Of a stretch of 64,000 nucleotides of DNA, positions 8,362-16,862 are shown in pieces (the first letter of the stretch is position 1; each line of letters begins with the position of its first letter). Position numbers and translations under genes: made by a program. The notes beneath the pieces are model-generated. The model worked only from the letters and a program-made list of their open reading frames with translations. It did not search any database and was not told the origin of the DNA. The stretch comes from an uncultured Pelagibacteraceae bacterium (lineage in GTDB: Bacteria; Pseudomonadota; Alphaproteobacteria; Pelagibacterales; Pelagibacteraceae): the NCBI GenBank assembly GCA_902589725.1, contig CACITU010000007.1, forward strand, positions 18,061-82,060. The letters are read 5' to 3'.

Positions 8362-9417
8362 TTAAGATTTTAGTCTTCTTCCATTTTCATCAAAAATAAA
8401 AATGTCATTTAGATCAAATCCAATTTTATTTCCAATTTCTATGTTGCTAGGGATTTTGGCACTTAATTGATGTTCCTCTTTTTTCATATAAGCAATTTTT
8501 TCGTTACCTAAGTTTTCAATTAATTCAATCTCAGGATTAAAAATAAATTGATTTTCTTGATTTGCTTTTAAGTGTTCAGGTCTAATGCCTACAAAGTGTT
8601 TTGATTTATTGAGTTTTAAGTTATCAAACACAATATCATTACCTAATAACTTAATTTTATTATCAGAAATTATGTTTTTTTCATCAACTTCCAGAATATT
8701 CATTTTGGGTGTACCAATAAATTGAGCCACAAAAATATTTGCAGGGTCATTATAAATTTCTTCAGGAGTCCCAACCTGTTCAATGTTGCCTTGATTTAAA
8801 ATAACTATTCTATCTGCTAAAGTCATAGCTTCAACCTGATCGTGAGTAACATAAATCATATTGGTTTTTATTTGATTATGTAATTTTGATATTTCGACCC
8901 TCATTTCAGCCCTTAAAGCAGCATCCAAATTTGATAACGGTTCATCGAATAAGAATATTTTTGGATTTCTTGTGATAGCTCTTCCTATTGCAACCCTTTG
9001 TCTTTGACCTCCAGACAATTGTTTTGGTTTCCTCTCAAGAAGTTCTTCAATTTTTAGAATTTTTGCAGCTTGCATGACTTTTGTTTCGATTTCCTCCTTT
9101 GGTCTTTTTTCAATTTTTAAGCCGAAAGACATGTTTTCATAAACATTCATGTGAGGATAAAGAGCGTAAGATTGAAAAACCATTGCAGTTTGACGCTTTG
9201 AAGGATGAAGTTCATTAATTTTTTGTTCGTTAATAAAAATTTCACCTTCATCAATTTTTTCTAATCCAGCAATCATTCTTAACAATGTTGATTTTCCACA
9301 TCCAGATGGTCCAACAAGAACAAGAAACTCATCCTCTTTTCCTAAAAGATTAAAATCAGTAATGATTTTGTTTGATCCAAATGATTTATGTACACCAGTA
9401 AATTTTATATTTGCCAT
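8362..9417 (-). CDS. CUT1 ABC transporter ATPase (MalK/UgpC/MsmK type)
   Basis: A 351-aa ATPase with a complete nucleotide-binding domain: Walker A GPSGCGKST (36-44), Q-loop FQSYALYPHMN, signature LSGGQRQRVAIGRA (134-147), Walker B IFLFDE (154-159) and switch H192. The C-terminal third is a MalK-like regulatory/TOBE region. It energises the sugar importer encoded just downstream. Because the second CUT1 importer (13678-16862) has no ATPase gene, this protein may serve both, as MsmK does in streptococci. It lies one base after the upstream SnoaL gene. Confidence 0.93.
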   Translation of the reverse strand: MANIKFTGVHKSFGSNKIITDFNLLGKEDEFLVLVGPSGCGKSTLLRMIAGLEKIDEGEIFINEQKINELHPSKRQTAMVFQSYALYPHMNVYENMSFGLKIEKRPKEEIETKVMQAAKILKIEELLERKPKQLSGGQRQRVAIGRAITRNPKIFLFDEPLSNLDAALRAEMRVEISKLHNQIKTNMIYVTHDQVEAMTLADRIVILNQGNIEQVGTPEEIYNDPANIFVAQFIGTPKMNILEVDEKNIISDNKIKLLGNDIVFDNLKLNKSKHFVGIRPEHLKANQENQFIFNPEIELIENLGNEKIAYMKKEEHQLSAKIPSNIEIGNKIGFDLNDIFIFDENGRRLKS

Positions 9418-9418
9418 T

Positions 9419-10504
9419 TTATTTTTTTATATTTTCTAAAATATCTAGTCCAATTTGTTTTAATATGTGAACTATATCAATTGGAACCCAATTTTCACGA
9501 ATTTTTCCTTCATCATGATGGTAAAAATCCATAACCCTCATAGTTACTTTTTGATTTTTAGCTTTATAACCTAGCCAATCTTCAGTTCCATAAGTAGCAT
9601 GAATACTATTCCAGCCAGCAGTTAAGGAAAATTTTCCGTCTCCTAATTCACAATAGTGACCAAGTTTCCAATAATTTCTTTCTTTAAATGTTTTTCTAAA
9701 AGGTAATTGATGATCATCAACAAACCCTTCTAAAGTTCTCGCTGTACCAATTCCACTTGGTCCATACCATACCATTTTATCATGCCAATAATCATTTTGA
9801 GGGTGATTGATTAATCTTTCCTTAAGATCTTTATCAGAAGAAACTTCTAATTCAGGTTTTATATTTAAACTTCTCTGCATAATAAGTGATTGTTCTAAAC
9901 TAGCTTTAGAAACTTGCATATCTTTTTCAAAAAAATTTACACCATCTGTATTAATTGGGCTCAACCAACTACCTTCCGAGCCTCTCGAGGTCTTTAATGG
10001 ATTTAATCCAATTTGAATTAGGAGATCTATTAAATCAATTAAAATATAGCTCTCAATAATTTTATTATTTTTAAGTTCATGAATTTCACAACATTTTAGA
10101 TTTACCATTTTCATATTTGGTTTGATGCCTAACCAAGTTTTTTTGAAAACACCTGATAAAGTTGAGATTGTTCCAACTTGAATTTTGTCCCTAAAAGCTC
10201 CACTTATTACTAGCTGTTCTCTTCTTTCAATGTCAGGAAATGAATTAAATAAAGGCTTCCAGAACCTTTCCTTAAATTCATCTATTCCAATAAATTCATT
10301 TAATGGATAAAAACAATTAATATTAACATTGTTAGAAAACGCATTTTGAAGATTTTGATCAAGATTAGAAATACCTTCTTTTACTATCGTACCTAAATAT
10401 TTTCTAACAACCTGTTTATAATTATAATTTTCCTCAGGAGTTATAACTATTTTTTCAACGTTCCCTTGACCCTTAAGACCTGTATCAAATTGTTCTATTT
10501 GCAT
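9419..10504 (-). CDS. Double SnoaL-like (NTF2-fold) protein
   Basis: About 361 aa in two NTF2-fold halves: the N-terminal half (FYPLNEFIGIDEFKERFWKPLFNSFPDIERRE, then ILIDLIDLLIQIGL) and a C-terminal half (DFYHHDEGKIRENWVPIDIVHILKQIGLDIL). This is the SnoaL-like polyketide cyclase pattern, which covers many unrelated hydrolases, isomerases and binding proteins. ATG 10504 (MQIEQFDTG) is chosen; a GTG at 10534 would add 10 residues. It abuts the ATPase gene, so it is probably co-transcribed with the importer, and is divergent from a cupin gene followed by a second double SnoaL gene. Specific reaction unknown. Confidence 0.75.
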   Translation of the reverse strand: MQIEQFDTGLKGQGNVEKIVITPEENYNYKQVVRKYLGTIVKEGISNLDQNLQNAFSNNVNINCFYPLNEFIGIDEFKERFWKPLFNSFPDIERREQLVISGAFRDKIQVGTISTLSGVFKKTWLGIKPNMKMVNLKCCEIHELKNNKIIESYILIDLIDLLIQIGLNPLKTSRGSEGSWLSPINTDGVNFFEKDMQVSKASLEQSLIMQRSLNIKPELEVSSDKDLKERLINHPQNDYWHDKMVWYGPSGIGTARTLEGFVDDHQLPFRKTFKERNYWKLGHYCELGDGKFSLTAGWNSIHATYGTEDWLGYKAKNQKVTMRVMDFYHHDEGKIRENWVPIDIVHILKQIGLDILENIKK

Positions 10505-10554
10505 AAATTTTTTGTTATATAAATTTAGTATCACAAAATATAGTTTAAAAAAAT

Positions 10555-11499
10555 ATGAATAATCGATTAGCTAAATTTGAGGACCTTGTTCCAAGTACTT
10601 TACCATTTGTTGAAGGAAAGCTTGAAGGACATAAAGAAAGAAAAAATTATTCTATTGTAGGTCCTGGGGTTGCCGAAGACAGTAAACAATTTGTTAAAAT
10701 AGCTATGCCTCATAGCTTTAATCTAGGTGCCGTATCAGCATTGCCAAAAAATGGTTCGGGCCTGCACAGTCATACTACTGCTGAAGTTTTTATTATCTAT
10801 TCTGGTAAGTGGAGGTTCTATTGGGGCGCTGAAGGTAAAGATGAAACAATTCTAAGTGCAGGAGATATAATTTCTATGCCAACAAACATGTTTAGAGGAT
10901 TTGAGAATGCAGGGAATAAAGAAGGATTAATTTTTGTTGTATTAGGTGGAGATGATCCTGGAATAATAACTTGGGTTCCAAGTGTCTTAGAAAAAGCTAA
11001 ACAGACAGGGATGGCTCTTTTAAATGATAATTCTCTAATTGATTTATCTATAAATGATATTCCTAAAAACAAATCTCTCCTAGAACCAATTTCCTCTGAA
11101 GAAATTAAAAAATTTGATAATTATAAATTAAATGAACTTGAAAATTATATTTGTAAATTTTCTGACAGAATTAATTATGAAAATAAAATAAGTGAGAATT
11201 TTAGTTTAATTCAAGTATTGGGTGATACTTTTCAAGATAAGAAGTTTAATCCTGTTATAAATCATAATACAGGCTTTAACTTATCAATTTTAAAAGCAAA
11301 AAAAGGTAAATTAGAAAATTTGAAATTTTCAAAGCCCGCAATAATGTTTTCACAGAAAGGAAGTTGGCAAATAAAAATTGATGATTTTTTAATGAAACTC
11401 AATCCTAGAGATACAATTTCTATTCCAATTAATTCACAAGTAAATATTGAAATTAATGATCATGACGAAAGTTTATTAAACTGTGTAACTCAAATCTAA
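10555..11499 (+). CDS. Cupin-domain protein, probably bicupin
   Basis: A 314-aa protein. The first cupin is clear: motif 1 GSGLHSHTTAEVFIIYSGKWRFYWG and motif 2 LSAGDIISMPTNMFRGFENAG, with two histidines and a glutamate placed to hold a metal. The C-terminal half has a degenerate cupin (IMFSQKGSWQIKIDDFLMKLNPRDTISIP) without metal histidines. Such proteins may be dioxygenases, isomerases, lyases or sensors. It overlaps the next SnoaL gene by one base (TAATG), so translation is probably coupled. Substrate unknown. Confidence 0.78.
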   Translation: MNNRLAKFEDLVPSTLPFVEGKLEGHKERKNYSIVGPGVAEDSKQFVKIAMPHSFNLGAVSALPKNGSGLHSHTTAEVFIIYSGKWRFYWGAEGKDETILSAGDIISMPTNMFRGFENAGNKEGLIFVVLGGDDPGIITWVPSVLEKAKQTGMALLNDNSLIDLSINDIPKNKSLLEPISSEEIKKFDNYKLNELENYICKFSDRINYENKISENFSLIQVLGDTFQDKKFNPVINHNTGFNLSILKAKKGKLENLKFSKPAIMFSQKGSWQIKIDDFLMKLNPRDTISIPINSQVNIEINDHDESLLNCVTQI

Positions 11500-12461
11500 T
11501 GAAAGGATTTGATAATAAATATAAAAGTTTTCCTGATTTTATACTGAAGATTACAAAACAAATTTGGGAAGGTAAAGACGTTAACTCTATTGCAAATTTT
11601 TATACTAATGATATTCCTGTAAGATCTCCTTTTGGTGTTACTTATGGAAATAAACCAGTTATTGATGCAACGTTTAAAACATTAAAAGAATTCCCGAACA
11701 GACAATTATTGGGAGAAGATGTTATTTGGAATGGAAAAGATGGTGAGGGCTATCATTCCTCTCACAGAATTTTAAGTAAAGGCACTCATCTTGGAGAAGG
11801 TTATTACGGTAAACCAACAGGAAAAAATATTTATTATAGAGTTATTGCAGATTGTGCATGTAAAGATAATCAGGTTTACGATGAGTGGATTGTAAGAGAT
11901 CAAGGTGCTATGGTTAGACAGATAGGTTTTACTCCTAAAGAATTTGCTCAAAAAATTATTGAAAATGAAGGTGGACTAGAAAAAGCACAAAAATTATTTA
12001 ATTCTAAATCTGATATGAAGTCAGAGTATAAACCAACTCCTGCCCCAAAAAACTCTGTTGGTATAAAATATTCAAATATACTAAATAAAATTTTCAACAA
12101 TGATTATGATTTTTCTGACTATGCCAGAGCAGCGAGTATTTATTGGCCAGGTAATAGAATTGGACATGGTAGAGAAGATATTGTGAAATTTTGGAAATTA
12201 ATAAAGGATGCTTTAGGTAATATTAAATTTTCTGTTGAACATATTGGTTATTTAGAGGAACCAAATAAGAATCATAAAGCATCAATTAGATGGTTTTTAG
12301 AAGCTGATCATTTAAATGATACTTCTGAGTTTGGTGAAGCAACAAATAAAAATATTTTTATAATGGGTATTAATCATGCGGAAATAAGTGATGGAAATGT
12401 TATAAGGGAGTGGGTTCTATTTGATGAAGTTGCGATCTGGAAACAAATTTTAATGAAATAA
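11499..12461 (+). CDS. Double SnoaL-like (NTF2-fold) protein
   Basis: A 320-aa protein with two NTF2-fold repeats: residues 1-150 (FYTNDIPVRSPFGVTYGNKPVIDATFKTLKEFP ... YDEWIVRDQGAMVRQIG) and 185-320 (ARAASIYWPGNRIGHGREDIVKFWKLI ... VIREWVLFDEVAIWKQI). The layout resembles the 9419-10504 protein, suggesting that they are distant paralogues working in one pathway. It sits between the cupin (1-base overlap) and the MetE-like gene (3-base gap). SnoaL proteins fold around a hydrophobic pocket; the reaction here is unknown. Confidence 0.75.
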   Translation: MKGFDNKYKSFPDFILKITKQIWEGKDVNSIANFYTNDIPVRSPFGVTYGNKPVIDATFKTLKEFPNRQLLGEDVIWNGKDGEGYHSSHRILSKGTHLGEGYYGKPTGKNIYYRVIADCACKDNQVYDEWIVRDQGAMVRQIGFTPKEFAQKIIENEGGLEKAQKLFNSKSDMKSEYKPTPAPKNSVGIKYSNILNKIFNNDYDFSDYARAASIYWPGNRIGHGREDIVKFWKLIKDALGNIKFSVEHIGYLEEPNKNHKASIRWFLEADHLNDTSEFGEATNKNIFIMGINHAEISDGNVIREWVLFDEVAIWKQILMK

Positions 12462-12464
12462 TTT

Positions 12465-13592
12465 ATGGTCAAAATTAAAACAACACATGTTGGGAGTCTA
12501 CCAAGATCAAATGAATTATCAGATCTTTTATTTAAGAAAGATCAAAAGCAAAAAATAAATTTAGATGTATTTGATCAAATAGTTAACAGAGACGTGAATG
12601 AGGTTGTTAAAAAACAAATCGATGTAGGAATAGACTTTATAAGCGATGGTGAAATGTCTAAAATAAGTTATGCTACTTATGTAAAGGATAGAATTGATGG
12701 TTTTTCTGGTGAAAGTGAAAGAAAAGCACCAAAAGATTTAGATGATTTTCCATCTTTTAAAGAAAGAATAGCTAGAACAGGTGGAACACCTACTTATACA
12801 AGACCTTGTTGTACAAATGAATTAAAAGTAAAAGACAAGTCTTCTCTAACAAAAGATATTAATAATTTTAAAGAAGCTTTAAATAAAAATAATCACAAGA
12901 ATGGATTCATGAATGCTGCATCACCAGGTGTCATATCAGCTTTCTTACCTAATAAATTTTATAAAAATGATGATGAATATTTAGAAAACTTGGCAAATAT
13001 AATGAAAGAAGAATATGAAGAAATTACATCGAGTGGAATAAAACTACAGTTGGATTGTCCTGATTTAGCATTAGCTAGACACATGACATTTAAAGATTTT
13101 TCAGAAGATGAATTTTTATTAAGAGCTGAAAAACAAATTGAATGTCTGAACAGTGCGATTAGTAATATAGATAGCTCAAATATTAGACTTCATATTTGTT
13201 GGGGAAATTACGAAGGTCCACATTTACATGATATTGCACTAGAAAAAATAATGCCAATTGCATTAAAAGCAAATGTACAAACTTATCTAATTGAGTCATC
13301 TAACCCTAGACATTCTCATGAATGGCAAACTTTTGAAAATTTAAAAATACCAAAGGATAAAATTATTGCTCCAGGTGTAATAGATTCTACCACAAATTTT
13401 GTTGAGCATCCTGAAGTTGTGAAAAATAGAATTTTAACTTATGCAAAAGTGATTGATATTGAGCAACTATTAGCTGGTACTGATTGTGGATTTAGTACCT
13501 TTGCTGGTTTTGGAAATGTAGACGAAAACATAGTTTATAAAAAACTCGAAGCGCTCGTGAGGGGCTCAGAGCTTGCGTCAAAAGTGATTTAA
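12465..13592 (+). CDS. MetE-like (cobalamin-independent methionine synthase C-domain) zinc methyltransferase
   Basis: A 375-aa single-barrel relative of the MetE catalytic domain. It begins with the family motif TTHVGSLPRS and keeps the four zinc ligands: H243-x-C245 (LHICWGN), E277 (LIESSNP) and C341 (GTDCGFST). It lacks the MetE N-terminal half. Stand-alone relatives include core-MetE methionine synthases, coenzyme M methyltransferases and uncharacterised demethylases of small methylated compounds. No methionine or folate genes are nearby; its neighbours are cupin, SnoaL and sugar-transport genes, so a catabolic methyl or alkyl transfer is likelier than methionine synthesis, by inference. 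Confidence 0.8.
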   Translation: MVKIKTTHVGSLPRSNELSDLLFKKDQKQKINLDVFDQIVNRDVNEVVKKQIDVGIDFISDGEMSKISYATYVKDRIDGFSGESERKAPKDLDDFPSFKERIARTGGTPTYTRPCCTNELKVKDKSSLTKDINNFKEALNKNNHKNGFMNAASPGVISAFLPNKFYKNDDEYLENLANIMKEEYEEITSSGIKLQLDCPDLALARHMTFKDFSEDEFLLRAEKQIECLNSAISNIDSSNIRLHICWGNYEGPHLHDIALEKIMPIALKANVQTYLIESSNPRHSHEWQTFENLKIPKDKIIAPGVIDSTTNFVEHPEVVKNRILTYAKVIDIEQLLAGTDCGFSTFAGFGNVDENIVYKKLEALVRGSELASKVI

Positions 13593-13677
13593 TTATCTCT
13601 TTTATTCTTTTTGAGGAATAGATATAGTTTTTGAACTTAAATTATAATTTAAATAACAAACATAGAGAGAAAAAAAT

Positions 13678-14898
13678 ATGAGAAAAATACTAGTTACTTT
13701 ATTGTTTCTACTATTTGGAACTTCTGCTTTTGCAGATTGTAACATTAAAAGTGGTTCAATAAATATTTTGGCTAATGATTTTCCTGCATTAAGAACTTTC
13801 GTTGAAACTTCTAAACAATGTAAAGGAAGTGCTGATTTTAAAGTGACTCACTCATCTGAGCATAATAAAATCGCAGTGCCAGCATTAACTGCAAATCCTT
13901 CTGAGTTTTCTGCTAGGATTGCTGCTAACAGTTCAATTGTTCCTTTAATGAACCAAGATTTAATTAGACCATTAGATGATCTTGTTAAAAAATATGGTAA
14001 AGGAATTCAGGACTCACAATTAATCACAATTGATGGAAAAGTAATGGCTGTAGCTTTTATGGCTAATACTCAACACTTATACTATAGAGAAGATGTTTTG
14101 AAGGATCTTGGTATAGCAGTTCCAAAAACATACGAGGAAGTGGTTGCTGCATCTGAAAAAATTAGAGCTTCAGGTAAAATGCAATATCCTTATGCTGCTG
14201 CATATAAAGCAGGTTGGAATTTAGCAGAAGAGTTTGTAAACATGTTTATTGGTCACGGTGGTGAATTCTTTAAAGCTGGTGGTGCACAACCTAATATTAA
14301 TAACGCAAAAGGTGTTGCTACTTTAAACATGCTTAAAAAATTATCTGAACTAAGTAATCCTGATTACTTAACTCACGATAGTGAAGCTATTAAAGTTGAA
14401 TGGGAGTCAGGTAATGTTGCATTAATGACATTATGGGCTTCAAGATCAGGTACTCTTTTAGATGATGAAGGAGATCCAAACATTACTAAAGCAACAAAAT
14501 TAACTGGACCAGCTACAGTGGGTGGTGGAAATATTCCAGCAGCTACATTATGGTGGGATGGTTTCACGCTAGCTAAAAATAGATCAGATGCAGACGCCGA
14601 AGCAACATTTAGAGCTTTAGCGCATGCAGCATCAAATAAGAAAATGGTAGCTGACGCTGCTGATCAAGCTGTTTGGTTAGTTGAAGGATTTGTACCAGGA
14701 CCAAAATCTATCGGTGTAATTGAAGCTGTAAAAATGGGAGCAAAACCATATCCAATGTTACCACAAATGGGTTTAATGCATGGTGCATTAGGAAGTGAAA
14801 TTGTTGAATTTTTACAAGGAAAAGAGTCTGCAGAACAAGCATTGAAAGATGTTGAGGCTGCTTACATTAGTAAAGCTAAAGAACAAGGCTTTCTATAA
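13678..14898 (+). CDS. CUT1 ABC transporter sugar-binding protein
   Basis: A 406-aa periplasmic binding protein with a clear signal peptide (MRKILVTLLFLLFGTSAFA-DC). Family signs include FSARIAANSSIVPLMNQDLIRPLDDL, the hinge-side QHLYYREDVLKDLGIAVPKTYEEV and WWDGFTLAKNRSDADA. An AGAGAG Shine-Dalgarno precedes the ATG and a TATAAT lies at 13643-13648 without a convincing -35. It starts the second CUT1 importer, 85 bases after the MetE-like gene; the ligand may be the substrate of the cupin/SnoaL/MetE proteins. Confidence 0.9.
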   Translation: MRKILVTLLFLLFGTSAFADCNIKSGSINILANDFPALRTFVETSKQCKGSADFKVTHSSEHNKIAVPALTANPSEFSARIAANSSIVPLMNQDLIRPLDDLVKKYGKGIQDSQLITIDGKVMAVAFMANTQHLYYREDVLKDLGIAVPKTYEEVVAASEKIRASGKMQYPYAAAYKAGWNLAEEFVNMFIGHGGEFFKAGGAQPNINNAKGVATLNMLKKLSELSNPDYLTHDSEAIKVEWESGNVALMTLWASRSGTLLDDEGDPNITKATKLTGPATVGGGNIPAATLWWDGFTLAKNRSDADAEATFRALAHAASNKKMVADAADQAVWLVEGFVPGPKSIGVIEAVKMGAKPYPMLPQMGLMHGALGSEIVEFLQGKESAEQALKDVEAAYISKAKEQGFL

Positions 14899-14912
14899 AA
14901 TCTAAAAACTTC

Positions 14913-14937
14913 TAAGTGGGGATTTATTCCCCACTTA
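14913..14937 (+). terminator. Stem-loop after the binding-protein gene
   Basis: A 9-bp stem, TAAGTGGGG/CCCCACTTA, with a 7-base loop, placed 14 bases after the stop codon and 12 bases before the permease ATG. There is no U-tract (AATCAAAATTT follows), so it may act as a 3'-end stabiliser rather than a strong terminator. Confidence 0.6.
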
Positions 14938-14949
14938 ATCAAAATTTAA

Positions 14950-15978
14950 ATGCCTAATAAAACATTTTTTTGGTTTTTTTTACCAACAGGTCTAGCAATG
15001 ATCCTGTTTATTGGGCTACCAATCATATCAACTGGTATCCAATCTTTTTATGCTCAACACGATCAAGTAGTTAAAGAAGTTAAAAAGTGTGACCCTTTTG
15101 GTTGTACTGTTTCAATTGTAGTTGATAACGAGTTAACAACAAAATTGAGAGAGGACAAGCCACTTGGTAAATTTAATGGGTTTGGAACCTATGTAGATAG
15201 AAATCATCTTGCTATTGACGAAATTAAAAAATTTTGGAATGAAACTGAGAACTTTGGTGCTTTCGTAGATCAAGTAACCAATCTTCCATTTTACAAGGCG
15301 TTAATATTTACCCTAACCTATTGTCTATTTGTTACACCGAATGTTCTTTTATTAGGATTTATTATTGCTTTAAGTTTAAATGCTGTTGCAAGAAAAATTA
15401 GGGGTCCATTAATTTTTGGTACGATATTGCCTATGATTGTTACGCCTCTAGTAGGGTCTCTTGTATTATTTTGGATGATAGATTCTCAAGGAATTATTGG
15501 AGCTAATATTCAAAATTTAATGAATGATCCGTATTTATCACTTAAATCTTCTAAAACATTAACCTGGATCACTATTATTATATATGGAATTTGGCATCAT
15601 TCACCTTTTGCATTTGTAGTATTTTATGCGGCTCTTCAAACGGTCCCTCAAGAACCAGTAGAAGCTGCAATTATTGATGGCGCATCAAGGTTTCAAAGAA
15701 TTAAACATATAGTGTTACCGCATATTTATCCTGTAGTTACTTTTGTAGCTTTGATTTCGTTAATGGATAACTTCAGGGTTTTTGAGCCAATAATTGGCTT
15801 TAGCGCTGAGGGAAGTGCACAATCATTATCATGGTTAATCTATGATAATTTAGTAAATGAGGAAGTAATATTATTTGGATCTGCTGCAGCAACCTCTATG
15901 ATGACGATTGTTGGTATAGCAATTTTATTAGCTCCAGTTTTAATAAGAACATGGAAAGAATTTAAGACAGCGAGATAA
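14950..15978 (+). CDS. CUT1 sugar ABC transporter permease (MalF-like)
   Basis: A 342-aa inner-membrane permease. TM1 (about 7-30) is followed by about 85 periplasmic residues that include a close cysteine pair (KKCDPFGCTV), then five core helices. The ATPase-docking loop is EAAIIDGASRFQRIKHIVLP. No Shine-Dalgarno is evident, as the start follows the stem-loop closely. It forms the membrane pore with the next gene, 2 bases downstream. Confidence 0.9.
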   Translation: MPNKTFFWFFLPTGLAMILFIGLPIISTGIQSFYAQHDQVVKEVKKCDPFGCTVSIVVDNELTTKLREDKPLGKFNGFGTYVDRNHLAIDEIKKFWNETENFGAFVDQVTNLPFYKALIFTLTYCLFVTPNVLLLGFIIALSLNAVARKIRGPLIFGTILPMIVTPLVGSLVLFWMIDSQGIIGANIQNLMNDPYLSLKSSKTLTWITIIIYGIWHHSPFAFVVFYAALQTVPQEPVEAAIIDGASRFQRIKHIVLPHIYPVVTFVALISLMDNFRVFEPIIGFSAEGSAQSLSWLIYDNLVNEEVILFGSAAATSMMTIVGIAILLAPVLIRTWKEFKTAR

Positions 15979-15980
15979 TT

Positions 15981-16862
15981 ATGGATTATGGTCTAGATAA
16001 AAAATCAACAAGTTTAAAAACTTTTAACACAATCTTTATTATCGTTTGGCTTTTAATTGCTTGTTTTCCTTTCATTTGGACTTTTTGGGGATCATTTAAA
16101 GTTAGAGCTGATTTTTTTTCAAGATCAGATTGGTGGTATGCTATTTCTGCATTCAATACTTTAATTGAAACCGGTGGAAAATTTACAACAGATGCATATA
16201 CCCAAGCCTGGACTGAAGGAGAGTTTTGGAAAGCATCCAAAAATACAATAATTGTAACTGTATTTGTTGTAAGCATTTCATTATTTTTAGGAACACTTGG
16301 TGCATATGCACTTTCAAGATCAACTGAAAGATATGCGTTTTGGATATTAATTGCAGCACTAATATTTAGAGCAATGCCTCACATCACTCTAGTATCAGGA
16401 TATTTATTTCCATTTTTTCAATTACAAATATGGGGAATTCTCCCTACAACCATTGTTGTGCTAGTTGCAATTAATCAACCATTTACTTTATGGTTACTAT
16501 ATTCATTTTTTAAAACAGTCCCTAAAGAACTTGATGAAAGTGCTTTAATAGATGGGTGTTCATACTTTCAAGCTTTTAGACATATTATCATGCCAGTGAT
16601 GTGGCCAGGAGTAATTACTGCAGGATTATTTAGTTTAATGCTTGCTTACAATGATTTTACGGTAACTGCATTACTTTTAAACCAAGAAAATCATACCATG
16701 GTTCCAAAAATTCAGAGTTATTTAGGAACAAATCAACATGAAGGTAATTTAATGTGGGCAGTTTCTGCAGTAGTTTCAGCAACAGCTCCTCTATTTATGT
16801 TGGTGATGTTTTTTCAAAGACAGGTTATTAGTGGTTTAACTGCTGGAGCTGTAAAAGGTTGA
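15981..16862 (+). CDS. CUT1 sugar ABC transporter permease (MalG-like)
   Basis: A 293-aa permease of ordinary length, with about six hydrophobic helices, the docking loop DESALIDGCSYFQAFRHIIMP (a variant of EAA with S for the first A) and the family C-terminus SGLTAGAVKG. The 3' end overlaps the HAD-like gene by 4 bases (TTGA). No ATPase gene follows, so the importer must borrow one, most likely the product of 8362-9417. Confidence 0.9.
   Translation: MDYGLDKKSTSLKTFNTIFIIVWLLIACFPFIWTFWGSFKVRADFFSRSDWWYAISAFNTLIETGGKFTTDAYTQAWTEGEFWKASKNTIIVTVFVVSISLFLGTLGAYALSRSTERYAFWILIAALIFRAMPHITLVSGYLFPFFQLQIWGILPTTIVVLVAINQPFTLWLLYSFFKTVPKELDESALIDGCSYFQAFRHIIMPVMWPGVITAGLFSLMLAYNDFTVTALLLNQENHTMVPKIQSYLGTNQHEGNLMWAVSAVVSATAPLFMLVMFFQRQVISGLTAGAVKG

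Noticed and set aside
10505..10534. GTG start extending the double SnoaL protein by 10 residues
   Set aside because: No ribosome site, and it would shrink the divergent promoter gap to 20 bases; ATG 10504 preferred.
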